Shown: positions 22,324 through 34,029 of the stretch, piece after piece
Numbering within the stretch: position 1 is the first letter of the stretch
Layout: each line of letters starts with the position of its first letter
Program-made: the position numbers and the translations under genes
Origin: Spinacia oleracea
Lineage: Eukaryota > Streptophyta > Magnoliopsida > Caryophyllales > Amaranthaceae
Assembly: GCF_020520425.1 (NCBI RefSeq)
Contig: NC_079492.1
Span: 141,240,361 to 141,304,360, forward strand
Direction: 5' to 3'
Length of the DNA: 64,000 nt
Notes under the pieces: generated by a model
The model's database searches: none
Seen by the model: only the letters and a program-made list of their open reading frames with translations
What the model was told of the DNA's origin: nothing

Positions 22324-23665
22324 TAAGTCTTTGAAATCAAATTTTATCAAGTCGTATAAAAGATGGTCAACTTTTAAGGATAAATTCACTTTTTATACAG
22401 ACTTTTGTCGTCCATTTTCGTTTTATCAGATCTCCTAATATTTGTTGTCACTTGAAGAAGTACATATATAAGTACTATACAATAAATATAGTAATTAAAA
22501 ACACAAAACAAAAAGCAAGGTAGATAGAAAATATAAACCTTTTGTGAGATCTACTAATGTTTGTTGTCACTTCAAGTCTTGAATAGGTACGTAGTCCAAC
22601 TGTACAATAAATAAAGTAAATAAATACTACTCGTTGTGTATTTAATTGAAGAAGAAAGCAAGGTGTAGAGAGAAAATAAAATAACTCGTTTTGTATTTAA
22701 TTGTAGAAAACAAAAATAAAGCATTTATTAGGACGTTTTTGTTAATATAAGCCAAATATAAGCCAAATATAAGCCAAATTTTCCACGATATGTGAAATAG
22801 GTCTATTACAAATCTCATTCCACACTTTCACAATACAACTTTGATCGTTAGTATAATTAATATTTTGTAAGTAAAAATTATAAAAAGTAATTAACATCAT
22901 GAAAAATATATGTCGAGGCTGATCTAACAACATTACATATTGGCATTATTTTTCTTCACATATAAAATCTCGAGAGAATCTTAAAGGAATGCGCGCATAG
23001 TGTAAAACTAGAAATTAAGAAATTATTAAATTAGATCCCGCACCCACGGGTATTAAAAAAATATATATTTTATAATTATTTGGTAAAATATTTGAGTAAC
23101 AAAAGAATTCTTAAAAAATAAATTAGTACGGAGTGAGATAGAGTGAAACTGTAGAAAAGGTGTTGAATCTGTAAAATACCTCGCATAACAAACAACAAAA
23201 GAATATTGGAAAAAATTGTATGGATGAAAGATTTGATGACATATGTCATCCAATTTATCTATCGCTTTTTAAAAAAAAAAAATACTAAGTATAATAAATT
23301 TTAGTAGGGTTTTAGTTTTTAAATACTAGGTATAAATGTAATAGATTTTAGAACGCAGGAAGTAATGCAACCTCTTGAATTTGTCCAGAGCACCCCCAAC
23401 TTTCACGTACATATTTTGCTAAAAAAGAAAGGAGACTAATTGAAGACAAGATCTTCCAAGAATATTTTTCCACAAGTGATATAAATAATAAATAAATGAA
23501 AAGAAAAAAAAAATCTAATTTTTAAATTAAAAGAAAGTAAATAGATATACTTCTATGTTTTTCTTTTTTGGATAATTGAGTGTTTTTTTAATTTCTTTTA
23601 TGATGGTATATCCTTGGAATATCCCAATCCTATTGAAAGTGAGCCCATGCTATTTTGCATAATAA

Positions 23666-24228
23666 CTACCTTCATTTCTAAATAGTTGCATTATTTTGAT
23701 TTTTGACACTATTCACTTACGGAGTATTTTGATTTGACCCCTAATTTTCTACTCATAAATAAAAACGATTATTATTATGTAAAATATTATTGAGTTTCTC
23801 TTAATGTATATTTTAAGTACATCAACTTTTTATTATTGTTTACTGATATATACTACCTCTGTTTCAAAATGATGTTTACACTTTCCATTTTTCCGTTTCA
23901 TAATGTTCTTTACTCTTTGCTTTATTCTATTTTTGGACATGGAAATTTACTACTTATCCTTCTTACTCCCACGATATTAACAATTTTTCATTTACTTTAT
24001 CTTACTTATTCATTTTTTCTTACACCCACCAACATTTTTACACATTTATCTTACTTTATCCATATTTTATTATATTCAACCAACTTTTCTACATTTATCT
24101 TAATATTTGTGCAAATAGTAACCCTAAAATCGTTATGAAACGGAGATAGTAATTATTAATATTGATGGTGAAAGTTATCATTGACAAACGTGAAAGTCGA
24201 AACGATGCAACTTTTAAAACGGAGAAAG
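23666..24228. mobile_element. Stowaway-like MITE carrying a nested MITE
   Basis: Left part CTACCTTCATTTCTAAATAG and right part TTTTAAAACGGAGAAAG are complementary ends, with GTGAAAGTCGAAACGATGCA near the right end mirroring TTGCATTATTTTGATTTTTG at the left. Split by a second element at 23853-24149. The left TSD is unclear. Confidence 0.55.
23853..24149. mobile_element. Stowaway-type MITE nested in another
   Basis: Ends CTACCTCTGTTTCAAAATGA and TTATGAAACGGAGATAG, TA on both sides (23851-23852, 24150-24151). Non-coding, 297 bp. The 300-bp frame at 23836-24138 is an artefact of this repeat. Confidence 0.7.
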
Positions 24229-25335
24229 TATGAGAGTCGGTGATGCTCAATGTAAATTCTAAGTTGTGTATTGTGTTCCACAAATCTACTGGTGGTCTTA
24301 GGCAATCATCAAAAGGTATGAAGTCGTTTAAGCGAAGTTTTCGGTTGTAATAGCTTATAGCTCAGCTATTACGAGACACCAGCCTTTGAGTTTCACTTTC
24401 GGACATGACAGAACGAAGATGAGATTTCATACGTGAGATCATCCTTTTCAACCAAGGGGAAAGAAACTTTTCGTTCTTTTTTTTATCTTCCTACTTTGCG
24501 TTTAAACATATTCTTTATTGATCTTACTTATGACTTTGACATATACTTCGTATGTGTTTTATTGGAGTCTCTGGTAATCTCGAAATGCTACTATTATTAA
24601 ATAAACAACCATGTACTATATATGAAATGACATTGTCATTAAAAAGATATCAAGCATATTCTTATCCAAGGAGATAATCTTACTATTTATTAATCTGATT
24701 ACAATTTTTACTTATCTAGTTGCAACAGTAAAAAGTGGGTGAATGTGAATCCCTTTTGTTTTGGAGGGAGGATTCCCATCCAAACATAGGCTTGGTTTTG
24801 GTCTCCCATTTTCTTGTTCCTTTTCCTTTCCATATTGAGGTGTCAACCAAACAACCCCTCAAAATACAAGAGGGCAGGTGAGGTCAAAATATTTCGTCCA
24901 TTTACTTTTAGACTTCAGTTGCAATGTTTTGATGTTACATGAATAATGACGGACATTCGTGAAAGTCAAAACATTGCACATATTATGAAACGGGAGCGAT
25001 TTCCTTCAATATTGCACAAAGATCCAATAATTCCATAAATACGTTACTTTTTAAGTTATTTCCCACCATACCGTCCACGTAAGCAAGGGAGAAAGAGAAG
25101 TAAATTTTTTTTTCCGGTTCAGCATTGAACCGTCATATGAGATAGCGGTTTCGTTTAAAGCAAACCGCCATCTCAGATGGCGGTTCAATGTTATAAACCG
25201 CTATATCAGATAGCGGTTTGCATTAAACAAAACCGCTATCTCAGATGGCGGTTTACTTAATTGTAAATTATTTTAAACATGAATTACAGTTTAAATAGAA
25301 ATATAATTTAGAAGTAACCTCTAGTGACATCAATT

Positions 25336-25408
25336 GTGTCTGCAGCTCAGTGGATAGAGTGTGTTGTTTCTACCCAGGAGGTTGTGGATTCGAATCCTAC
25401 CTAATGTG
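25336..25408 (+). tRNA. tRNA-Arg-like sequence (decayed), MULE-borne
   Basis: Has an A box (CAGCTCAGTGGATAGAG) and B box (GGATTCGAATCC). The anticodon arm is disturbed and the acceptor arms pair poorly. It resembles its neighbour at 25470, so it is probably a diverged copy and not a working tRNA. Confidence 0.4.
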
Positions 25409-25469
25409 TTTATTTCTTTTTAACCATTTATTAATTATAAACATTTCCAAATTTAACTTATCAACATTA

Positions 25470-25542
25470 GCGTTTGTAGCTCAGTGGATAGAGTATTTGT
25501 TTCCTAAGCAAAAGGTCGTGGGTTCGATCCGTAGCTGATGCG
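25470..25542 (+). tRNA. tRNA-Arg(CCU)-like gene, MULE-borne
   Basis: GCGTTTGTAGCTCAGTGGAT begins the acceptor and D arm. The anticodon arm TTTGT-TTCCTAA-GCAAA gives a paired stem with anticodon CCT. GTGGGTTCGATCC is the T-arm/B box, and the 3' arm CTGATGCG pairs only partly with GCGTTTG. It resembles plant tRNA-Arg(CCU) as recalled. T-stem mismatches suggest a pseudo-tRNA. A run of T follows (25545 onward), which could terminate Pol III. Confidence 0.5.
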
Positions 25543-25814
25543 GTTTTTTTTTTTTTTTTTTTTACCATTTATAAATAGTGTCGCTTCGTTAAAAAAAAAA
25601 AAACCGGTTTTAATGCTGACGTGGACGGTATGGTGGGAATTAAATTAAAATGTGGCGCATTTTGAGAATTTGACGTTCTTTAAACAATATTGAAGGAAAT
25701 CGCTCATGAAACGGAGCAAATATATAAAAAAAAAAAGGAAAGACAAAAAAAAAAAAAAGAGAAAGGAAGTTACTATATATATATATATAGTTATATATAC
25801 ATGTGGTTTATAAA

Positions 25815-28800
25815 TTAGTTAGAGTCATTAAGCTTAGACAGCATATAAAGGCAACCAGAGCAAAGGAGGACAGAAGCTGAGAAGCATAGCAAATCTAAAG
25901 GAGAGTTTATAGCTGCTTTCTTACTATTGTCGAACAGTCCTATCAGTAGCAACATCACTATTACATGCCCTACCTTTGTCTTCAGCTCGCTAACTGATTT
26001 TATTTCAAGCCATCTTGGTCGTTCCTGCAGCCAAAATGAAGATAGATATTAAAGACCCTGTTCTTTAGAGCTCGACTGGACTGGACTGGACTGAATTGAA
26101 CTGAACTGAACTGAATGCTAGTTAATTGACAACATCAAAGACCGAAGTACAGAAAGAATTACCAGTAAAGGGAATAAGCCGAATAAACTTGACCGATTTT
26201 TCACATCTGGTAATGACTTTGCAATGTCAAGGTTGGAAACAAAGAGCTCATAGAGACCCATTCCAAAGATCAGCATTACTGTTCCCAGTAGATAGATATC
26301 TGGTGCCATGACAATCAGTAACCTTAAAACCCTCACAATTGAAAGTGCAACAACAATTCATAACATAAGGGCCTAGTATTCTTTCACGTGTATGGATGTA
26401 CAAAGGAACTATAACCAGGCAAACTAGACCTGATCAAGATGAGCCCGGCCCAAAATGTTGTGGGTTTGGGCAGAATTTTCCGGCCCGGCCCGAAATTTTA
26501 AAAATTTTGGGCGGGTTTGGGAAACATAAAACTACACGTTTAGTTATAAATTTGGCACGGCCCGAAAATGGCCCGAAATCCCCGTATCTAAGACCCGAAA
26601 TAGCGGCTTTGGGCACAATTTTTCGGCTAGAATCTTGGCCCGACCCGGCCCAATACAACGGACTGATCTTTTATGCCTCGGCCTGGCCCGAACCCTGCAT
26701 GTCCCGCCATTTGATCAGGTATAAGGCAAACTAACTAGAGGAACAAGAATTAAACATATACTGACACTCACATTAGCAATCCTCAAAATCTAAGGGGAGA
26801 ACACTATAGAGTGACTGATTCTAGAATGCTGTAACTAAAAAAATGTACCAATTCCCCCAAAATTTTTTTTCTTGAACATTTTAATGGAGGAGAATAATTT
26901 CACAGGGGAAATAAAAGCAATCTCATTGTCACAATGCCCTGTAAAAACAACAAAATGAAGATGTTCATGAAACGTTGAAACATACCAATGGCCTCGACCA
27001 CCATGACTACTACCTTCCCGCTCTTTGCAAAGTATTCAATAAAAGATGCTGCCACAATACCACAACCCTACATCCAAGAAGACTACATCAGTTGCTTACA
27101 GTTGGAAGTTCTAGAAGTTAAAGTTCAAAGTGAAACTGAACAAAATGGTTTGTCACAACTATAAGATCAATAATTGGAAGTCTGAGACATGTATGCAACA
27201 GAAGAATATCACAAGATTTACAAGCAACATAATTAGTTCAATGAGAATACCCTGAGTCTGAGATCTGATAGTTAGCAAAGCTTATGGAAATAATACAGTA
27301 GCCAACAGAAACACATTATATTATAAAGTTTCTGCTACACGCCTACACGTACTCATCTTTTTAACATGCTCCTTCTTAAATGGCAAGCATTCTTATCCTT
27401 ACAATAATTTAGTATTGCCGATCTAAATGTTCTGCAATAGATTTATCCTTTCAACCTATGAGCAACATACTGATTGATTTCTCCATATATTCCTTAATTC
27501 TATCCATTTAAAGTCACAACAACCTCACTTCGCCTCCTCCTACTACTAAAATCACAATTCGTGTATTATAATTAAATTTTGTTTTTAGCATCTTCGTGGT
27601 ATATGCAAGAAGAATCACTGATGTTATCATTTTTAAAATCATAAAGCCAAGACATTGCGAAAATGACATGGATAATGAAGTTAGGATCGACTTAGAAGCA
27701 TGGAACTATTACAGTATTACTTTGTATATAGAGATGCACTCTCAAGACTAGCATTCAATATAACCATCACAGATTACAGCTTACCTTGATAAAGCAAAGA
27801 AGAGACCCAATCAAAGAACCAAAAACTCCAAGGAATGCCACGAACCGAAACCGGTAAATAACCTGTCAATCATCCCAAAATAACCAATTATTCTCACAAA
27901 CATTAGACTTGGGACCGTAATTTAACTTTTTAGCTCTAAATGTTAACAAGTCTTAACAGAAAAAAGCCACAGTATGCACATTTTAAAGGTCATTCTACAT
28001 TTTATAACATCTAATACATTATTGATTGCCATTTTACAATACAGAATACAATTTCAACTAAATTTACAAAAATACTTCATTACATGAGAATGGCTTAAAA
28101 ATGACTAATACTACCTCCATTCCGGTTTAGTTGTCACATTACCGGTTCAAACTTCAAATTTCAACTAAATTTATCAAAATCCTCAATGTGCATGAGAATG
28201 GCTTAAAAATGGCTAATACTACCTCCATTCCGATTTAGTTGTCACATTATGGGTTCAAACTTCAAATTACTCTATCAATTTTACAATTAATTGCAAATAG
28301 AAGTAGTATACTACTGTAGATAAGAAGCATCAAGATAATACACTTATACGAATACAATTACAATCATAGAAATACAAATATATACTCTAATAATTGCATG
28401 ATGAATTAATAATTTGAGATTAAGAACGTTATGATTATGCACAAAAAATATCTAGCATCAATCAAACACTAATAACACCAATTGCCGCGTAATTTTGTCA
28501 TGAACTAATACCATTATTTCGTAGCATATATTGTATCGCTAACAAAAAAAAAACAATATTAATAAAATCAACAAAAAGGGAAAAGAAAAGACAGACCTTT
28601 TCAATAGCTTCCTCCAAAAAGTCGGAATTCCAAAAATGACCCGGGAAAGGAGTGGGTTCCAGTCCCACCCCAGAAACCAGTGAAGAAGAAGGCTGAGCAG
28701 AAGGGGGTGATGTTTGAGAGGAAGAGGAAATGGGGTGAAGGTTACATACCTTAAAATTAAGGGAACGTTTCCTAAAATTAAGGGTGGGTTTAGAGAGAAA

Positions 28801-28863
28801 GGGTAATGATGTTGACGAGAGGTGTGGGTGACAAGTAGTTAATTGAGATTTAAGTGTCTTCAT
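25815..28863 (-). CDS. UPF0114 family membrane protein, chloroplast-targeted
   Basis: Five exons: 28597-28863, 27785-27862, 26986-27067, 26163-26299, 25815-26024. All junctions are GT-AG and the frame stays open (774 nt, 257 residues). Residues 1-60 are Ser/Thr/Pro-rich without acidic residues, like a chloroplast transit peptide. The UPF0114 (YqhA-like) core follows: FLEEAIEKVIYRFRF, a first membrane helix (VAFLGVFGSLIGSLLCFIK), EAIDIYLLGTVMLIFGMGL as the second, then LPRW-like ERPRWLEIKSVSELK and two C-terminal helices ending YMLSKLNDSN. The biochemical role of the family is unknown; plant members are predicted plastid membrane proteins. A 299-bp hAT MITE sits in intron 3 and a 107-bp tandem repeat in intron 1. 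Confidence 0.88.
26425..26723. mobile_element. hAT MITE (TAGACCTGATCAA family)
   Basis: Ends TAGACCTGATCAA and TTGATCAGGTATA, exact 8-bp target duplication AGGCAAAC (26417-26424, 26724-26731). The interior is GGCCCGAAAT-rich. Same family as 45323-45569. Lies in intron 3 of the UPF0114 gene, so transcripts must splice it out. Confidence 0.87.
28051..28264 (+). repeat. 107-bp tandem duplication in an intron
   Basis: Two head-to-tail copies starting ATTTCAACTAAATTTA, both containing GAATGGCTTAAAAATG and ACTACCTCCATTCCG. They lie in intron 1 of the UPF0114 gene. Part of the unit resembles a Stowaway end. Confidence 0.7.
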
Positions 28864-29160
28864 TGTTAGAATTGTGAATTTTTTTTTTCCTTCTTTTTCC
28901 GGCGAACAATTCGGAATTTGATTTCTTTGGTGAAATGGAAAGTAATCTGAATCTGAAGACGAAGTGCAGTGTGTATGTATTTGACATTTGAGTGTGACTG
29001 TGTGAGTGTGAAAGTTGTGTGGTCGTGAGTGAAACGGAAGTGCGGGAGACTCCTAAGTCGCAAGCGTGTCTCGTGTCTCGTGTCTCCCCCGATCTAATTG
29101 ACAATTCCAATTTCTATACGGATCCGTCAATACGTGACTAGTCCGTTTTTTAATAGGCCG
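28864..29160 (-). promoter_or_regulatory. 5' leader/promoter of the UPF0114 gene
   Basis: Directly upstream of the ATG at 28863. Minus-strand sequence rich in CACTCACACAGTCACACTC-type repeats, typical of a plant 5' UTR. No clear TATA box recognised. Confidence 0.35.
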
Positions 29161-30221
29161 TCTTTATTGAATGTCTGAATCAAAGCATATTTGGTTCTCT
29201 CATCAAAAAAAATAAAAAAACTACATCGGTTTTGTTTAATTGTGTCCATAACGATATTTATATCCAAATACCACGACATCGATTAGCTTTGTTAACCACT
29301 GAGGGGATAAGGTTTTAGTCATATACTTCGTACAAAGTTGTGTTATCTTCTCATATTTGACGTTGTAGGCTAAATTCCTAACTAACTGCGATATCACTAC
29401 TTCAAACATTTTCAATTCCTATCTTTCCCCGACATGTTTGAAGAGGTTGATAAAGATTTTTTGATGCAAAATAATCCTCGATATGCATTCGGTAAATGCC
29501 AAAATCATTTCCATCAAACTTCCATTGTTAATCAAATCAAAAAATTTAAGGCTTTAACCCAATTGAAATTCTAACCAAAGGCTCAAATTTTGGACATTTC
29601 AATTGTGGATACAAGTTACACAAAACAAACATTTGCCCTACACAGGTAAGCAAAATTTGTACTAACTACCCATAGTACAGTATTCGAAAATGATAAAGGT
29701 CGCATGTTACATGCGACCTTTAAGCCGTGTCACAATGATGACATGACATGCTTATGTTTCATGATTTAAATTGGAAATTAAAATACTTAACTTATATAAT
29801 CTATTATGCATGTTAAAAAAAAGGGTATGAATATTAAGCAAAAAATAAGCATAAACGGAAATAAACAAGACAAGGAACGGGGAATACAAGTGTCCGGAGA
29901 AAAACCACCCATACACTATGAAGTAATGTTCTGATGATAAAAGAAGATTACAAGCTTACAATTCATATGAACTCTCCCACCTCAAAATTGTCTATCGCTT
30001 AAACAGTTAAACCCTAACCATACGTTTAGGAACATTTTTGGAGTTGTGAGACTAGATAAATTTGGAAGAATCAGACTGCCAACGATAGACGAACCGTATA
30101 TTCCTTCATTTTAGTATGATTTTCTGAGTTACACCAGATTTCACATAAAATTTTCATCAGGACAAAAACATAACTATGTTGCTAATTCAACATTTGCAGC
30201 TACAAACAGTAAGATCTGATT
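29161..30221. other. Intergenic between two minus-strand genes
   Basis: No coding region. Includes a perfect hairpin at 29695-29721 (AAAGGTCGCATGT, one T, then its complement) and the 3' UTR side of the transporter gene (about 29900-30221). Confidence 0.4.
29695..29721. repeat. Perfect 13-bp-arm palindrome
   Basis: AAAGGTCGCATGT-T-ACATGCGACCTTT. It lies about 500 bases beyond the stop of the transporter gene, possibly a MITE end or an RNA hairpin. Confidence 0.7.
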
Positions 30222-33200
30222 TTATACTACTCGTTCTGCAGTGGCGTAAAGATTATAAAAAATAGTCGCGGTAAAATAAAGCATAGATGTCAAGGTCAAA
30301 AATGCTCTGAAAGATCCAAGCCATTCCACAAAGTAACCAGCACCAATGGTACTAATTATTGCAGCTACTGTCCCTGCTGCATTTGTTATACCTGTCAACA
30401 CCAATTTCTGACAGTTCAGTATCAGATAAACAGAAACCATGCTCTTATATGCTATATATGTATAGAACAGATCAATTATGTACCATGGATGAGTCCTGCT
30501 GAATGTGGTGCAATATCCTGCTCAACAAATTTTGTGAAGTTTCAGTTAATTCAACAAGCAATTTACATGTAAGTACTCATTCGTACCCACAGACCAAAGA
30601 CAGACACCAACTGTTGCAGACTCGATTCTTCTTGGGGTTGAGGGCATGTTGTAGGGTGTGCTAAGGCCTTGGCAGAGGGGCGTCAATGAAATTTACATTA
30701 CGGAAATTTATTTGAGCAGGGAATCAGGGATCATGCAGAATATCACCACAATACCAGCTTGAAATTTATTTGAAGGGATCACTAGGCGATTTTTCATTCC
30801 TTACACATGTTTTATTCATCTGATTTTCACTTATTTTTCCCAAACTTATCTTATCTGAACTTATTTAAACTTATTTTAGTTATAAATCATACTTGGTCAG
30901 CCTTTATTTTTCCTGAACTTATCTTATTTGAACTTCGGAACTTATTTTTTCTGAAATAAGTGGAAATAAGGTGACCATACAGAAGGGATGCATATGAACT
31001 TTGAACTTAACTCCTGAGTGTCACATTACAATAACTTCGTTGCTAATTGACCTAGACCATCTAGTTGATATCTACTAAGATAACATGAATTGAATGACTT
31101 AGGAAAAAACTTTGGTGTTACGGAAAGAGAAGGGAACATTACTTGTATATTGAGGAAATACCCAGCTTGACTGAAAGAACTCAAACTCAACCCAATTGTA
31201 AGAATTATAGATGCAACTCCTGGAGACTTGGCATAGTTCAAGCAAAGTAACGATAATCCAGGTCCGATAAATCCTATAGACTGCAAACATCATAACATAA
31301 CACAACATAACATAACATAACATAACAGCATGATCAGTTAAAAAGAGACAATATGTTTTGTGTTGTATTACAAAGTAAACTTGGAGTAAGGAATGAAGAG
31401 ACAAGCTACCTGCATCATTTTGCGAACATATATCAAGGAATATCCAGATTTGGTTAAATAATCAGATGCTGAACCAGCAACAAAGCTCGATACAGCCATC
31501 ACTCCCCAAGGAATAGCACTAAACCATGCCGCTTCCTTAAGGTTCACGTTTAGTACCTGCATTCCAAGGCCTAAAACCAATCAACACAAGCTGAAACAGA
31601 TGCCTTTAAAGAACATACTGTAGTATACATTGAAAATGATATGCTTACAGTTTTGAAATAAATAGGCATCCACGACAGGAGAACAAAATATCCCTGATAA
31701 ACCAAAAACAGATATGGTTATTAATTATTTGCTAATTAGACAGTAATCAACTGCTATATTTTGTTGAAATCTGAAATTTGTTAAAAAATCCTACCCAATT
31801 ATTTGTGAAATTTGCAATAAGGATAGCCCAAAAAGGTTTTTTGGATAAGAGAATGCCTAATGGAAGAGGTATATTTTTGCCATTGCTTTGAGAAGAAGAA
31901 TCAACAAACTTCCCAGCTTGGATGAGTTGTAGTTCTAAGTTGCTGATAAAAGGGCTTTGTGTAGGATCATTTGCAACACCATAAACCCATGCCAATAGCC
32001 AAAGTATCCCAAGAGAAGCAAACAGTAAAAAAGGTCCTGATATACCGACTAATGACATCAAAACTGGAGTTAAGCACAAGCCTAAAACATTTCCAAGTTG
32101 AAATCCTGCCATGGAGATCCCCACAGCTCGTGCACGTTCATGGATTGGAAACCACCTAATCAAAGTTAAATGGCATCAAATTACTTCATTTTGCAAAAGT
32201 CAATGGGGGGGGGGGGGGGGGTTAGAATTAAATTACCTTGAGAGAAGGATGTTCATGGAAGGAAAAGCAACTCCTTCTGCTAGGCCAAAAATAGCGCGAA
32301 CAACCAAGAGGGTGGCGGAAGAGTGGTTGGCTGCCCATGGAGTAAGAAGAGTGGCCAACGACCACAACGCAACACCCCACGCCATTACTCTTGCTCCTCC
32401 CAATTTGTCTGCCATTGCTCCACCGATAACTGAGGATACTATATAGCCCCATAGAAATGATGACTACTACCAAAACTAAACCATCAATTGAGTATATATA
32501 ACATACATATGTCTATTATAGTACAAGATTTGATAATCTAGCATGATTATAATTAGCATTTAGCAGAGTCAATTTAGTCATAAATCATACAAAATTCCCT
32601 ACATCAAACATGTTTTTTAATGTATACATGCATGTATAACTAGTCATAGGCTCATAGCTTAAGGGATATACCAAGTGGAATAATGTTACATTTACTAGGG
32701 GTAATACAACTACGGAGTATTACATCAACACTATTCTACCTTCCGTGAATTTGGCCATTGGCTATAAAATGTAAAATGTGGAACATAAAATGTTTCAATA
32801 CAGGGTGATCTTCTGTTTGACTGTTTCTGTATCCAATGCTAAATTGTGTGATTAATAACCCCGTACATAAACTTCTTTGTTAATTCACTTGGATAAGCTA
32901 CCCAAATAAATTTTCTCTTCATTGTATAGAAAAAGTGATCGTAAAACATTGGATACACTGAGGTATATAATAATTGAAGTCGTGGGCACGATTTTCCTTG
33001 TAACAAAATGAAGTAATCTAAATACTCCCTCCTTCCCTTAACCGTCATTTAATATTTGCACCGATTCTATAAATGATTTTTTTTACCAATATTATATTAT
33101 GTTTCACACTTACCTACTAACGCACTCCCTACCAAAAAATCATTTAAAAATTCACACCCCAGTATCCCTTACACATTTCCCACTAACTATATTAAAAAAA

Positions 33201-34029
33201 TATCCTACTATCAATTACCACCTATTAAATTAATCCGTCAATTCAAGTATTTTAAACTCCGCACTGGTCAAACCGGTGCCAATATTAAAGTACGGAGGTG
33301 GAGTACGAATTACTCCCTCCGTCCCCTAATACTCGACCTGTTTTAACTTTTTGCACTATTCACATAATTCACTTTGACCCTATTTTATTTTTAGTACATA
33401 ATATATTGTTGGCTTCATCTTAATATATATTTTCAAAATATTAATATTTTATAAGTTTTTATAATATGTAGTTAAAAAAATTGGTGGTTAAAGTTGTGCA
33501 TTGACAAGCATGTCCGGTCAAAACAAGTCGAGTAATAAGGGACGGAGGAAGTATATGAATGTAATGGATTTGAAAAGAATAAACGTACCTGGACAATGCC
33601 GACAAAAGAGGTAGACCAAGCATGTGTATGAGCCAAAGGAACTATAGCTACAGACATAACTGTCCTATCTGCACTACATAGACACATAACAAATGCCACC
33701 AAACAAACCACCGTCAATCTATACCTCTCCACCTTGTCCTCCGCCGTTGAATCCGGTGGTGCACCACTCACAGCTCCCTCCTCCGCCATGCACTTCACCC
33801 CCTCCACCCTCCTCCTCCCTGTTTTACCATAGTCTTTATCACCCACCACCACCACCAACCCTGATCTTTTCCCGGCGATTTTCGACCGAGATCTCATCAT
33901 TCGAGTGCTTGTAAGATGGTTCGTTGGATTCTTGATTAGCCTCATTCTTTGAGATGAATAACAACATGGTTGTTGAAATGGATTGTGACGAGTCTTGTAA
34001 CATGAAGATGATGAAATGATGCCTGCCAT
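30222..34029 (-). CDS. PHT4;3-like plastid anion/phosphate transporter (MFS)
   Basis: Eight exons: 33589-34029, 32237-32463, 31795-32155, 31649-31693, 31410-31556, 31143-31280, 30484-30517, 30222-30391. All are GT-AG and in frame (1563 nt, 520 residues). The first about 90 residues are basic and Ser/Arg-rich, like a transit peptide. The SLC17/PHT4 major-facilitator core follows: ADRTVMSVAIVPL in helix 1, SSFLWGYIVSSVIGGAMADK, ERARAVGISMAGFQLGN, NNWGYFVLLSWMPIYF, KMMQSIGFIGPGLSLLCLN, and ending ATAERVV. From memory the sequence sits nearest Arabidopsis PHT4;3, not PHT4;1, 4;2 or 4;4. Members move phosphate or other anions across plastid membranes. Two Stowaway MITEs lie in intron 1 and a Harbinger-like one in intron 6. 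Confidence 0.9.
30798..30990. mobile_element. Probable Harbinger-like MITE in intron 6 of the transporter gene
   Basis: Left TTACACATGTTTTATTCATC and right AAATAAGGTGACCATACAGA form imperfect inverted ends. The interior repeats AACTTATCTTATCTGAACTT-type words like the elements at 12163 and 22111. Borders are approximate. Confidence 0.4.
31287..31327. repeat. (CATAA)n microsatellite
   Basis: About seven CATAA units, one of them CACAA, in intron 5 of the transporter gene next to the exon 6 acceptor. Confidence 0.75.
33025..33303. mobile_element. Stowaway MITE in transporter intron 1 (first of two)
   Basis: Left CTCCCTCCTTCCCTTAACCG and right TAAAGTACGGAGGTGGAG, TA on both sides (33023-33024, 33304-33305). 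279 bp. Confidence 0.75.
33313..33551. mobile_element. Stowaway MITE in transporter intron 1 (second of two)
   Basis: Left CTCCCTCCGTCCCCTAATAC and right AATAAGGGACGGAGGAAG, TA on both sides (33311-33312, 33552-33553). 239 bp. It starts only 9 bases after its neighbour and ends 37 bases from the splice donor of exon 1. Confidence 0.8.

Larger units (their letters stand above)
24994..25705 (+). mobile_element. Mutator-type element carrying two tRNA-Arg-like sequences
   Basis: Ends GAGCGATTTCCTTCAATATTG and its complement, with a second matching block TTCCCACCATACCGTCCACGT at about 25060-25079 and 25620-25640. The 9-bp target duplication ATGAAACGG is exact (24985-24993, 25706-25714). The interior has four alternating inverted units around AACCGCCATCTCAGATGGCGG (25125-25255), then two tRNA-like sequences. 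712 bp, no ORF. It landed in an old Stowaway-like repeat (24897-24993). Confidence 0.82.

Noticed and set aside
23029-23060. Another Helitron-like 3' end (CCCGCACCCACGGG hairpin, CTAA on minus)
   Set aside because: No partner and a weak terminus.
25350-25538. 62-codon open frame
   Set aside because: Runs over the two tRNA-like sequences; not a protein gene.
26396-26734. Frames on both strands with CGFGQNFPARPE-like text
   Set aside because: Repeat translation of a hAT MITE.
32111-32446. Plus-strand frame of 111 codons
   Set aside because: Antisense shadow of transporter exons 2 and 3.
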